Positions 37,771 to 45,244 of a DNA stretch of 64,000 bases are shown in pieces. The translations under genes and the position numbers were made by a program. The first letter of the stretch is position 1, and the number at the start of each line of letters is the position of its first letter. The notes below the pieces were generated by a model. That model was not told the origin of the DNA. It did no database searches and saw only the letters and a list, made by a program, of their open reading frames with translations. The stretch is from a virus. The DNA is taken from IMG/VR virus record IMGVR_UViG_3300046003_005733, positions 1 through 64,000 of that record. The stretch is one strand, 5' to 3'.

Positions 37771-37939
37771 TATTAGAATATAACGAGCAAACCTGCGAAC
37801 TGTTGGCAGGGGATCGAATGACTCAGAACTCTTGTAATGAAACCTCGATTGGTGGACGCAAGTTAAGGGCTGACGAGACAGTGTAGTGGGGCGGGAGTTT
37901 GTTAGTTTGATAACCGCAGCGAACAACTTAAGAGGATAG
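37771..37939 (+). ncRNA. Putative structured RNA in intergenic gap
   Basis: 169 bases without a gene in an otherwise overlapping operon, and richer in G/C than the neighbours. Hairpins visible: CCTGC-N9-GCAGG (37792-37810), GTTA-N6-TAAC near 37901-37914, AACAA pairing with TTGTT around them, and a longer GAACTC/GAGTTT closing pair. Could be an RNA gene, a processing site or a 5' regulatory element of the following gene. No known RNA family recognised. Confidence 0.4.
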
Positions 37940-38137
37940 ATGATGAAGAGAAGTGAAGCGGTTAAATTAATACACAACATCATCAGTGACGAATTACTTA
38001 CTACAGAAGAATTTAACTTAAATGACTGTAGTGAACTTCTTAAAGCTCTAGAAGAAGAAGGTATGTTCTACTGCCCTGTTGAGGACTTGGGTGAGTTTCA
38101 ATTAAGAACACCTAAAGGATGGGAGGATGAAAAATGA
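37940..38137 (+). CDS. MKRSEA-type protein, copy 1 (65 aa)
   Basis: Starts MMKRSEAVKLIHNII with an acidic helical body; the same opening occurs in the gene at 38354, so the two are probable paralogs. AAGAGGA ribosome site right after the structured gap. Confidence 0.6.
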   Translation: MMKRSEAVKLIHNIISDELLTTEEFNLNDCSELLKALEEEGMFYCPVEDLGEFQLRTPKGWEDEK

Positions 38138-38367
38138 ATAAATATAAAATAGCCGAAATAGCCATAGAGTTTAAAGAAGATGGCACTCCTATGTATTGGA
38201 TTTACAATGCGGGATATCATGCTGGTCAGGGCGGTATGGAGTTTGTATACGGTAACTTTGGGACTCCTAGCTTAGAACAATCCATAGAGATGCTTAAGAC
38301 TAAGTTAATAAGAGATATTGATCTTATCGTCGAGAGAGTTAGGGAAAAAGAAAATGAAAAGAAGTGA
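38134..38367 (+). CDS. Hypothetical 77-aa protein
   Basis: Beta-rich (IAEIAIEFKEDGTPMYWIYN) with a Gly-rich turn and a helical charged end. Unrecognised. Lies between the two MKRSEA paralogs, overlapping both. Confidence 0.55.
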   Translation: MNKYKIAEIAIEFKEDGTPMYWIYNAGYHAGQGGMEFVYGNFGTPSLEQSIEMLKTKLIRDIDLIVERVREKENEKK

Positions 38368-38575
38368 AGCCATCGAACATGTAGTTAATGTCTTACGACT
38401 TACTGGAAATCATTATCCAGAGGACTATGATAAGGAAGGTATGGATGCTGAAAGAATACTAGATAAGCTTGAAGAATTAGGCGTACTTCCTCCATTTAAT
38501 GAATGGTCTTTTATGATGGATGGAGATCATGCTGATCAAGATGATGTTAGATACTATACTTGGGAGATAGAGTGA
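38354..38575 (+). CDS. MKRSEA-type protein, copy 2 (73 aa)
   Basis: Starts MKRSEAIEHVVNVLRL, then an acidic helix and a Trp/Asp-rich end. Paralog of the gene at 37940. It overlaps the M15 peptidase gene by GTGA. Confidence 0.6.
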   Translation: MKRSEAIEHVVNVLRLTGNHYPEDYDKEGMDAERILDKLEELGVLPPFNEWSFMMDGDHADQDDVRYYTWEIE

Positions 38576-38982
38576 TTAATTTAAAGGATGCCGTTACTTC
38601 TTCCGGATCTTACCCAGATAGGGAGGTTCATCCAGAACTCACTCCTGATGTAATATCTAATCTGGAAACTCTTTTAATTCATGTAAATGCTCTATTAAGT
38701 GGATTGGAGATATCTAAGGCTAAGGTATCTTCTGGGTTTCGTCCAAGTGAAGTAAATGCTGCTACTAAGGGTGCTGCTAAAAAATCTAATCACATGCTTG
38801 GAAATGCTATTGATATTCTAGATGATAAAAAACAATCTTTGGCTAATAAGCTAACTCCTGAAATTCTTGCTAAATATAACTTGTATATGGAAGATAAGTC
38901 TGCTACAGTTGGGAAGATGACAAATTGGGTACACTTACAGATTGTCCCACCTAAATCTAAAAAGAGAATATTTTTTCCATGA
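38572..38982 (+). CDS. M15-family peptidase (VanY/endolysin-like)
   Basis: 136 residues. Zinc-peptidase signature SGFRP (54-58), SNHMLGNAIDI (H74, D81) and WVHLQI (H121), as in D-Ala-D-Ala carboxypeptidases and L-Ala-D-Glu endopeptidase endolysins. No signal peptide, so it would need a holin. Start GTG 38572 has GGGAG upstream and overlaps the previous stop; an in-frame TTG at 38560 is less likely. Confidence 0.85.
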   Translation: MINLKDAVTSSGSYPDREVHPELTPDVISNLETLLIHVNALLSGLEISKAKVSSGFRPSEVNAATKGAAKKSNHMLGNAIDILDDKKQSLANKLTPEILAKYNLYMEDKSATVGKMTNWVHLQIVPPKSKKRIFFP

Positions 38983-39110
38983 ACCAAGATAATTATCACC
39001 AAGAACGAATTAAGCTCCAAAGATTACAATCTAAGTTGCAATTTGCTCAAATACTAATTCAAGCAATTACCCTACTAGCAACTTTAATATTATTAGGAAA
39101 TAAGTTGTAA
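38979..39110 (+). CDS. 43-aa membrane peptide next to endolysin; spanin/holin candidate
   Basis: Polar helical N-terminus rich in Gln/Arg, then one hydrophobic helix (about 23-40). ATG overlaps the M15 peptidase stop, and its own stop overlaps the next ATG (TAATG). The position suggests a lysis role. Confidence 0.5.
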   Translation: MNQDNYHQERIKLQRLQSKLQFAQILIQAITLLATLILLGNKL

Positions 39111-39409
39111 TGGTGACTATTACTATACTGTCTATACTGCTTACACTAAATATGATACTTATGCATGGGCATACGTTTGTCCAATTTTATTATTGGATGT
39201 ATAAGAAAGCTAAGAAGCCTAAATTTAAGATAAATGAATACGTTATGATAAATGATACAGAATTTGAAATTATTATGATAACCAATAATGCTAAGCCTTA
39301 TACATATTTTTGTTTACCAGTTAAGGCAACTGGTGTTAGAATGATAGAAGCTTATTACCACGAGTCTAGAATTAAAAAAAAGACTGGATTATTAAAGGAA
39401 CTAGAATGA
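39110..39409 (+). CDS. Membrane-anchored SH3-like protein with GLLKELE tail
   Basis: 99 residues. N-terminal transmembrane helix (about 3-28), then KFKINEYVMINDTEFEIIMI, the small-barrel pattern, and a terminal TGLLKELE. It is the only tail-family member with a clear membrane anchor, useful for locating where the tail acts (cytoplasmic end inferred). Confidence 0.6.
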   Translation: MVTITILSILLTLNMILMHGHTFVQFYYWMYKKAKKPKFKINEYVMINDTEFEIIMITNNAKPYTYFCLPVKATGVRMIEAYYHESRIKKKTGLLKELE

Positions 39410-40191
39410 TTAAAAAACCTTGGCTTCCAAAAGAAATTACTTTTGTTTTAAACTTTCATAAGAAAGGATTTTCTAGAAAAGATATTGCTAGGAAGTTTAA
39501 TGATAAATATCCCACTAGGCCAAGAACTCAGGATTCTGTAAAGCATTGTATAGAAGTATATGGATCTTCTATTGAAAAATTACCTAGAAAAGTGTTAATT
39601 CTAGATATTGAAACTAAACCCATGATTGCTAAGGTTTGGGGATTATTTGATCAAAACATATCCCTTAATCAGATAGTAGATGAAGGTGGGGTATTCTCTT
39701 GGAGTGCTAAGTGGATTGATTCTGATGAGGTTCTTTATAAAGATGTCAAAGGCATTAAGTCAAAAGAAAAGGAACTATTAAAGCCTATTTGGAAGTTAAT
39801 GGATGAGGCTGATATCATCATAGGTCAAAATTCTGATAGTTTTGATATTAAAAAGCTAAACGCTAAGTTCTTAGAATATAAATTAGGAAGCCCTAGTGAT
39901 TATAAAAAAATAGATACTTTAAAATTAGCTAAGAAGCATTTTAAATTTGTTAGCAATAAGCTTGAGTGGATGTCTAAGAAGTTCTGTAAGCTTAAGAAGT
40001 TAGCACATAGTAAGTTTCCGGGATTCATGCTGTGGGACGAGTGTGGCAAAGGTAATGTTGCCGCATGGAAAGAAATGGAGCTATACAACAAAATGGATGT
40101 ACTTGCTACGGAAGAGTTATTTATAGTTCTATCTGAGTTCGATAAGACTGAAGTTGTACAGGATGCATTAAAAGCTTATAGGAGTAAATAA
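39406..40191 (+). CDS. DEDD-type 3'-5' exonuclease with N-terminal helix-turn-helix
   Basis: 261 residues. Residues ~8-50 look like a helix-turn-helix (KGFSRKDIARKFN). The exonuclease part has LDIETKP (D67, E69), IIGQNSDSFDIKKL (~138-151) and YNKMDVLATEEL (D231), the ExoI, II and III pattern of RNase-H-like exonucleases. Probably a DNA repair or degradation enzyme of the phage. ATGA overlap upstream. Confidence 0.75.
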   Translation: MIKKPWLPKEITFVLNFHKKGFSRKDIARKFNDKYPTRPRTQDSVKHCIEVYGSSIEKLPRKVLILDIETKPMIAKVWGLFDQNISLNQIVDEGGVFSWSAKWIDSDEVLYKDVKGIKSKEKELLKPIWKLMDEADIIIGQNSDSFDIKKLNAKFLEYKLGSPSDYKKIDTLKLAKKHFKFVSNKLEWMSKKFCKLKKLAHSKFPGFMLWDECGKGNVAAWKEMELYNKMDVLATEELFIVLSEFDKTEVVQDALKAYRSK

Positions 40192-40192
40192 A

Positions 40193-40393
40193 ATGAAGTA
40201 TACAGTTTTGTACGTAGACGACTGCACTCCTAAACAAAAAACTTTTAATAGCAAAAAGAAAGCTTTAGAATTTGTAGCTCCAATTGTAAAATCAAACTCG
40301 GATATACTTTGGATTGACGGATTAGTTATTGGGGAGTATATTAGAGGTGAGTTAGATGGAGAGTCAGAAGAACTTATTAAAAGGCTAAAGTGA
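40193..40393 (+). CDS. Hypothetical 66-aa protein
   Basis: Small alpha/beta protein (YTVLYVDDCTPKQKTFNSKKKALEF) similar in layout to the 14558 gene: strand, loop, helix KKALEFV. Unrecognised. GTGA overlap downstream. Confidence 0.55.
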   Translation: MKYTVLYVDDCTPKQKTFNSKKKALEFVAPIVKSNSDILWIDGLVIGEYIRGELDGESEELIKRLK

Positions 40394-40641
40394 GCTACAA
40401 CATAGATGGAAAGATTGTAAACCAGCCAATAAGAAGAAGATTAGATGGTATGGTATTATGCTCCTGCTGTTCTAGAAGCATTAAAGCACCATCTAGAGTT
40501 GTTATGCCTATATCAGCTAAAACTGCTATTATGGTATTTCATTATGTAAATTCTAATTATTATATACATGAAACTAAAAAAGGATATGCCGTAATGTACT
40601 GCTCTTCTTACTGTAGAAGAAAACATAACCATAGATATTAG
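40390..40641 (+). CDS. Zinc-binding-like 83-aa protein
   Basis: LCSCCSRSI near residue 24 and MYCSSYCRRKH near the end give paired Cys clusters typical of a treble-clef or ribbon zinc site. Basic overall. GTG start overlapping the previous stop. Confidence 0.55.
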   Translation: MSYNIDGKIVNQPIRRRLDGMVLCSCCSRSIKAPSRVVMPISAKTAIMVFHYVNSNYYIHETKKGYAVMYCSSYCRRKHNHRY

Positions 40642-40679
40642 TATATGTTTTAATTTAAAAATGATCGTGGAGATCTATA

Positions 40680-41009
40680 ATGACTAGGCCTAAATTTTTT
40701 ACAGCTAAGATAAAAGGTATAGAATGGAAATTCTATGCTCAGGCTAGTTCTACTTATAATAGAAAGCATGGTACAGATAGTCACGCAATTACTTATACCA
40801 AAGATCACGAAATATACTTTAAGCTATCTGAATTATCTCCTGACTACATTAGACACGAACTTATGCATGCTTATGTAATGTGCTGCAGTATTAATTCTTC
40901 TAGCTTAACCGCAGATCAAATGGAGGAAGTTTGTGCTGAAATATTTGGAGAACATGGAGCAGAAATGTATTTAATGGTAGATCAAATACTTAATTTCTTT
41001 TTAAGATAA
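40680..41009 (+). CDS. Small zincin-like protein (109 aa)
   Basis: IRHELMHAYV (H59, E60, H63) is a zinc metallopeptidase motif; EEVCAEIFGEHG (~82-93) may hold the third ligand. Too short for SprT or ImmA, but similar small phage HExxH proteins exist. Possible role: cleavage of a repressor or host protein. GGAG ribosome site; the ATGA-like overlap with the next gene keeps them coupled. Confidence 0.65.
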   Translation: MTRPKFFTAKIKGIEWKFYAQASSTYNRKHGTDSHAITYTKDHEIYFKLSELSPDYIRHELMHAYVMCCSINSSSLTADQMEEVCAEIFGEHGAEMYLMVDQILNFFLR

Positions 41010-41242
41010 TGAAAACAATAGCTAAAATTATATTTAAAATTCATAGAATTATTTACAAATATCCCACCGTATCTGAGATTAGACTAACAGTAGATACCAA
41101 TTATTTTATAGAATCTAACTGGTATGTATGCATGTTGTATATTAGTGGGGAATCTGTATCAGACATTGCTGATCTGCTACACATATCTGAAGATATGGTT
41201 AAACAAAGATTGAATGAATCCGCTTCAACACTTAACTTATAG
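41009..41242 (+). CDS. Helix-turn-helix protein (77 aa)
   Basis: The C-terminal half YISGESVSDIADLLHISEDMVKQRL is a sigma-region-4/LuxR-type helix-turn-helix. The basic N-terminus may contact DNA or RNA polymerase. Candidate phage transcription regulator. ATG overlaps previous stop (TAATG). Confidence 0.65.
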   Translation: MKTIAKIIFKIHRIIYKYPTVSEIRLTVDTNYFIESNWYVCMLYISGESVSDIADLLHISEDMVKQRLNESASTLNL

Positions 41243-41253
41243 GGAGTGTACTA

Positions 41254-41514
41254 ATGTCAAAAGAATCAGAAACAACTGCCAGACCGTCAAGATACAATAA
41301 TGGGACTATCGAAGTTTGGGATGCTATAACTGGCATGGGATTTGATTATATGCAGGGAGCAGTTGTTAAGTATATTGCCAGATACAGGCACAAGAATGGG
41401 GAGCAGGATTTAAAAAAAGCTATAAATTATCTTATTAAAATGCTTGCGCAGCAAACTAATCAGGATTACTATGAACTTAGGAAAAAAACTATTGATGAGG
41501 TAACTAGTGAATAG
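41254..41514 (+). CDS. DUF3310 family protein (T7 gp1.7-like)
   Basis: 86 residues: TIEVWDAITGMGFDYMQGAVVKYIARYRHKNG..DLKKAINYLIKML, the DUF3310 pattern. The T7 relative gp1.7 has nucleotide kinase activity linked to dTMP metabolism, so a nucleotide role is plausible. GGGAG ribosome site. Confidence 0.8.
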   Translation: MSKESETTARPSRYNNGTIEVWDAITGMGFDYMQGAVVKYIARYRHKNGEQDLKKAINYLIKMLAQQTNQDYYELRKKTIDEVTSE

Positions 41515-41686
41515 ATTAATTAAATGTACGAATAGTTTTCTAATAGGCATGTATCTTGCATTTGTAATTATGATGGGTATTACCGGATGGGTAATAACTA
41601 AGGAATTTGTATCTAAAACTAGCCTTAAAACAAATATAGTGTATATTGATGGGGTAGTGTACGAAGTTAAAGAGAAGCGAAATTAA
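41507..41686 (+). CDS. 59-aa membrane protein
   Basis: Basic N-terminus, one transmembrane helix (about 10-31), then a short outside region with paired strands (NIVYIDGVVYEVKEK). GTG start overlaps the DUF3310 stop. Confidence 0.5.
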   Translation: MNRLIKCTNSFLIGMYLAFVIMMGITGWVITKEFVSKTSLKTNIVYIDGVVYEVKEKRN

Positions 41687-41696
41687 AGGAAGATTA

Positions 41697-41843
41697 GTGT
41701 TAATAATTGTGCTCGTACTATCTATTATATCCATGTCATATGTTTTTATTAAACAATCTATTATTAATAAAAGAATTTTAGCTAAATATAAAAAAAGGAT
41801 AAAAGATTTAGAAAAAGAACTATCAGATCTGAAGTATAAATAA
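41697..41843 (+). CDS. 48-aa membrane coiled-coil protein; i-spanin-like
   Basis: N-terminal transmembrane helix then a Lys/Glu coiled coil (YKKRIKDLEKELSDLK). This is the plan of an inner-membrane spanin, though very short. GTG start with AAAGGA upstream. It lies next to a similar anchored protein. Confidence 0.5.
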   Translation: MLIIVLVLSIISMSYVFIKQSIINKRILAKYKKRIKDLEKELSDLKYK

Positions 41844-41871
41844 ATCAAGTTTACTTTCTAAGGAGAGTAGT

Positions 41872-42153
41872 ATGGGACGAAAAAGAAAGCCTAATTTAGA
41901 AATTGAATATGAACTTGAAAGAGAGATAGAAGATTTAAAAAAACAAATAGATAAACTAAAAAAGTTGTTGCAAGATAAAAATAAAGATGTTAAGGTGTTT
42001 AAAGTAGAGAAATCTGTTGAAAAGATTAAAAAATATACGTGTAATGAATGTCCTAAATGTGGAGCCGAAGTTTCTATAACTGAACTACCCATGGGATTTT
42101 TAGAATTATGTAAATCTGCTTGTGGATTTAGAGCAGTTAAAAAGAAGGGATAG
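41872..42153 (+). CDS. Coiled-coil protein with C-terminal zinc ribbon (93 aa)
   Basis: Basic start, Glu/Lys coiled coil (~10-40), then CNECPKCG..(~17)..CKSACG, a probable zinc ribbon. May be a transcription or DNA-binding accessory. AAGGAG ribosome site. Confidence 0.6.
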   Translation: MGRKRKPNLEIEYELEREIEDLKKQIDKLKKLLQDKNKDVKVFKVEKSVEKIKKYTCNECPKCGAEVSITELPMGFLELCKSACGFRAVKKKG

Positions 42154-42176
42154 ATATTTTTAAAAAAACTAAGTTC

Positions 42177-42332
42177 ATGTGTTTAAAATGTTCAGATTTA
42201 GTTTACTCATCGTATCCCGGACAATTTGTAAGTTGTAGTTGTGGAAAGCTTTCTGTTGATGAGACAGAGCATTATATTAGAATTTTGGCAAATAACGAAG
42301 ATTATATAGAGGTAAACGATGAATGTAGTTAG
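42177..42332 (+). CDS. 51-aa Cys-rich protein
   Basis: CLKCSD and VSCSCGK give a four-Cys zinc knuckle; the rest is acidic. No strong ribosome site before ATG 42177, so the start is uncertain. Its end overlaps the next gene. Confidence 0.4.
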   Translation: MCLKCSDLVYSSYPGQFVSCSCGKLSVDETEHYIRILANNEDYIEVNDECS

Positions 42333-42765
42333 AACAATGAAAGTAACTTTAGATCAAGTAGTAAATAGTGATTCGCTAAATGCTGCAGCTAGGCATTGGG
42401 TAGTTCCTAAGAAAGCAACTATCCTGTCTCATAGTTCAGGTACATTGATTGAAGCTGATGATGGACAGTTATATTTAGCGACAGTGGGTGATTGGTTTAG
42501 AAGCCCATTCGTTTCTAAAAGTTTTCCACAAGTTGATCAATTCAATCAACTGCAAGACTACGGACTAACTGAGATTAAAGATAAACTTGTTAGACATAGT
42601 GAGAAGAAGATTGAATTAAAGGTCGAAGAAAAAATTAGACCAAGACTTGAAGTAAAGAAACTGGAGAAACTGGATGGACAAACGATTCCAAGCAAAAATA
42701 ATGTCAGCGTTGAGAAAGTTAACAAAGCAGTGGAGTCCGATATTAAAAGCGAAAAAAAAGACTAA
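42319..42765 (+). CDS. Hypothetical 148-aa protein
   Basis: Beta-rich first half (VTLDQVVNSDSLNAAARHWVV, TLIEADDGQLYLATVGDW), then a long charged Lys/Glu/Val region likely disordered. Not recognised. GAGGTAAACG ribosome site. The final 92 bases also encode the start of the HNH gene in another frame. Confidence 0.6.
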   Translation: MNVVRTMKVTLDQVVNSDSLNAAARHWVVPKKATILSHSSGTLIEADDGQLYLATVGDWFRSPFVSKSFPQVDQFNQLQDYGLTEIKDKLVRHSEKKIELKVEEKIRPRLEVKKLEKLDGQTIPSKNNVSVEKVNKAVESDIKSEKKD

Positions 42766-43066
42766 GATAGGTCCAGAACTGCACCAGTGTCCCTTGTGTG
42801 AGCAAATAATCTATACTGGTAAAAGATCTATAGAGTATATCCAAATTGAGCATCCTTCTGCAATTGCTGGTAAAATGGATGTTGACCATATCGATCCAGT
42901 TGTACCAGTAGAGGATTCTGGGAAAGATAAGGATTGGAATAAAGTTATAAGTAGGCTATTCTGTGATGAGGATAATGTTCAGTCTATATGCTGGCTATGT
43001 CATAAATCTAAAAGTCTATCCGAAAGCGGTGATAGGGCTTTAGCAAGAAGAGAGAATAAGAAATGA
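42674..43066 (+). CDS. HNH endonuclease
   Basis: 130 residues. CPLC (C39, C42), VDHIDPVVP (D71, H72), FCDEDNVQSICWLCHKSKS (N101, C106, C109, H110): a complete HNH motif with structural zinc. Cleaves DNA; may be free-standing or serve packaging or host DNA degradation. Start 42674 has GGAG 6 bases upstream despite the 92-base overlap with the preceding gene. Confidence 0.82.
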   Translation: MDKRFQAKIMSALRKLTKQWSPILKAKKKTKIGPELHQCPLCEQIIYTGKRSIEYIQIEHPSAIAGKMDVDHIDPVVPVEDSGKDKDWNKVISRLFCDEDNVQSICWLCHKSKSLSESGDRALARRENKK

Positions 43067-43206
43067 ATACTGCTTCTGACATTAAATTGTTGATGATTTT
43101 ACTAGAATCTAATTGTTTATCTGTAGAAGAAGCTATGGAGATCCTCCATATTCGTGAATTAGAGCTAGAATTAAAAAAAACATCCCTTGGAAAAGAGTTA
43201 TTTTAA
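43063..43206 (+). CDS. 47-aa helical protein with SLGKELF tail
   Basis: Helical (IKLLMILLESNCLSVEEAMEIL), possibly a short helix-turn-helix, ending KKTSLGKELF. ATG overlaps the HNH stop; TAA overlaps the next ATG. Confidence 0.55.
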   Translation: MNTASDIKLLMILLESNCLSVEEAMEILHIRELELELKKTSLGKELF

Positions 43207-43511
43207 TGGAAAAGTTGGTAAGAGATAGAATTGTAGAATTTGTATTTAAGGAAAGAGGGGATACTTTAGTCACTAGAATAGCTTCCGAAGATGAAGTACT
43301 TTTATTGTTAAAGAATAAATTAGTAGAAGAAGCTAATGAGGTTTTAAATGCTACCAGTAATGAAAATCTGATAGAAGAGTTAGCTGATGTTTTAGAAGTT
43401 TTAAAAGCTTTAATAGTTAAGCAAAATATTGTAGAAGAAGTATTTAAAAAAAGAGAAGATAAGTGCTTGGAAAGAGGCGGTTTTGATAATGGAGTTATTT
43501 TAATAAAATAA
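43206..43511 (+). CDS. MazG-like nucleotide pyrophosphohydrolase
   Basis: 101 residues. EKLVRDRI at the start, KLVEEANEVL (E-E-x-x-E) and LIEELADVLEVLKAL are the metal-binding features of MazG/PRA-PH-type all-alpha NTP pyrophosphatases. Could adjust nucleotide or (p)ppGpp pools during infection. Confidence 0.75.
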   Translation: MEKLVRDRIVEFVFKERGDTLVTRIASEDEVLLLLKNKLVEEANEVLNATSNENLIEELADVLEVLKALIVKQNIVEEVFKKREDKCLERGGFDNGVILIK

Positions 43512-43514
43512 TCC

Positions 43515-43543
43515 TTGTTATTTGTTTACTAATTTAGTATATT
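43515..43543 (+). promoter_or_regulatory. Sigma70-type promoter
   Basis: TTGTTA, 17-base spacer, TATATT, in the 75-base gap before the exported protease gene. Confidence 0.5.
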
Positions 43544-43586
43544 TTATTTACAAACGATTTTGTTTGTTTCATTTTACGGAGTATTC

Positions 43587-44351
43587 ATGCTTAAACTTTT
43601 ACTAAGTCTAACCCTATTATCAACTATAGCGCATGCTAAAAATATTGAGCTAAACGAAAAGAATTGTGTAGTATTTAATAAAGCAGTTTCTGATGGATAT
43701 ATTGCTAAGAAAACTGTAGAAATTATTCAAAAATCATTTACTGAAAATGAACTGTATCTAGTTATGGATACTCCGGGCGGTTCTGTAACTGCTGGATTAC
43801 AATTTATTGATATCATTAAAGCTCTTAATATTAAAATACACACAGTTACTGTTTTTGCAGCATCTATGGGGTATCAGATTGTTCAAGAACTTGGCACAAG
43901 GTATATTACACCATCTGGAACTCTTATGAGTCATAGAGGATCTGTTTCAGGTATCTCCGGTCAAGTTCCCGGAGAGTTAAACTCAAGACTTACTCATATT
44001 CAAGCACTGCTATCTAGGATGTCATCCGCATCATCAAAAAGGTCTGGAATGACGAAATCCGCTTATGATGCAGCCATCATTAATGAACTGTGGTTGTTTG
44101 GAGATAATGCTGTAAAAGCTGGCCATGCTGATGAGGTTGCTAATGTTACATGTAGTAAGAAGCTATTTAGACAGACATACTCTGAATCAATTACAAGTAT
44201 ATTTGGAAATGCTACTGTTAAATACTCCAAGTGTCCTTTAATTTCAGCACCTTTAAGTATCGATTTTGAAAAAAATGTAAAACGTGAAAACATGTCTAAA
44301 ATTAAAAAGCAACTAGAATCTATGAGTAGAAAAATGAACTTAACATTTTAA
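43587..44351 (+). CDS. Exported ClpP/SppA-like serine protease
   Basis: 254 residues. Cleavable signal peptide (about 1-17, ending AHA), then a ClpP-fold core: LVMDTPGGSV (58-67), FAASMG with nucleophile S93, and LMSHRGS with H116. Acts outside the cytoplasm, unlike ClpP itself; closest in logic to NfeD/SppA-type peptidases. The C-terminus is basic and helical. ATG 43587 with GGAG is chosen over an in-frame TTG at 43560. Confidence 0.75.
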   Translation: MLKLLLSLTLLSTIAHAKNIELNEKNCVVFNKAVSDGYIAKKTVEIIQKSFTENELYLVMDTPGGSVTAGLQFIDIIKALNIKIHTVTVFAASMGYQIVQELGTRYITPSGTLMSHRGSVSGISGQVPGELNSRLTHIQALLSRMSSASSKRSGMTKSAYDAAIINELWLFGDNAVKAGHADEVANVTCSKKLFRQTYSESITSIFGNATVKYSKCPLISAPLSIDFEKNVKRENMSKIKKQLESMSRKMNLTF

Positions 44352-44358
44352 GGGTTAT

Positions 44359-44745
44359 ATGGGAAAATCAATAGAAGAGTTACTTAAACTCATAGAAGAA
44401 AAGCCTAAGTCAGGAAAGAAGCCAAGACAAGATAGTAGAGATGTTCTTGATTTTATTAATGATCTTAGAATTGAATCTGGTGTTGAAGCTGTACCCAACT
44501 ATTTGATTTTCTTTATTTATAGATCTATCTGGAAACCTGACCAGTCTAAAAAGAAAGCTAAGAAAATAACTTTCTTTCAGACTTTTGGAAAGCACTTTCC
44601 AGATTACAGAAAGAATAGTCAGCGATACTATATGTTAAAAGAGGGGATATTTAATGTTAATGAGGATATGCTAAAGGCTGCTAAACAATATGATAAACAA
44701 CACTGGCAAAGTAAAAAAGCACAAAAAAAGTTTCCAGTACCTTAA
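44359..44745 (+). CDS. Hypothetical 128-aa basic helical protein
   Basis: Lys-rich protein with an N-terminal helix IEELLKLIEE and a central aromatic YLIFFIYRSIWK. Not recognised. Its last 56 bases overlap the next gene. Confidence 0.55.
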   Translation: MGKSIEELLKLIEEKPKSGKKPRQDSRDVLDFINDLRIESGVEAVPNYLIFFIYRSIWKPDQSKKKAKKITFFQTFGKHFPDYRKNSQRYYMLKEGIFNVNEDMLKAAKQYDKQHWQSKKAQKKFPVP

Positions 44746-45244
44746 TAAAAAAGGTTCTAGGGCGCAAAGGCAAGAATTTATTGAAACTCCGTATCTTTCT
44801 GGAATTATAAATGAAAGTGGCGAGAAGGTAATGAGATCTTTAGATGATTCTGAAAAAGAGTGGCTAAATAACTTTTATAAAGAATATGTGCATGGAACTT
44901 TTAACACTGATCAAGAGTCTACTCGATTGTTTAAAAAAGCCAAGAAGCTATCTAAGAAAAAAGAACATGTCAAGTTCTTTGAGCAGAATGGATTTTACCC
45001 AACTGAGGTTACTGCCGCTGTTGAAGAGTTTAATAAGAAAAGTAAATCCCTTGGTAACTTAGCTTACAATTTTTGGGACCAAAGAGAGATCAACTCAGAC
45101 GACTATAAGAGACGATATGATATTCAAAATAATTCTGCTAAAGGATTACAACTTGAATCTTTTGAAGATGTGCAATATAGTGCTAATGTAGAAGAACTAG
45201 ATAATACTACTATTGAGGATTTAATAACAGAAAGCGAGAAGTAA
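44690..45244 (+). CDS. Hypothetical 184-aa charged protein
   Basis: Very charged, mostly helical protein with acidic C-terminus; residues ~40-110 form DSEKEWLNNFYKEY.. and KAKKLSKKKEHVKFF. Unrecognised. The order (basic 128-residue gene, then this) may be a packaging or DNA-binding pair. Confidence 0.55.
   Translation: MINNTGKVKKHKKSFQYLNKKGSRAQRQEFIETPYLSGIINESGEKVMRSLDDSEKEWLNNFYKEYVHGTFNTDQESTRLFKKAKKLSKKKEHVKFFEQNGFYPTEVTAAVEEFNKKSKSLGNLAYNFWDQREINSDDYKRRYDIQNNSAKGLQLESFEDVQYSANVEELDNTTIEDLITESEK

Noticed and set aside
37840-37900. CTGACGAG and upstream GAAAC as a possible hammerhead ribozyme core
   Set aside because: In the type II order the position after stem III would be G instead of A/C/T and the two arms of stem II do not pair.
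38761-38780. AAGGGTGCT resembling the late promoter core
   Set aside because: Falls inside the M15 peptidase coding sequence, with no minus-strand gene downstream.
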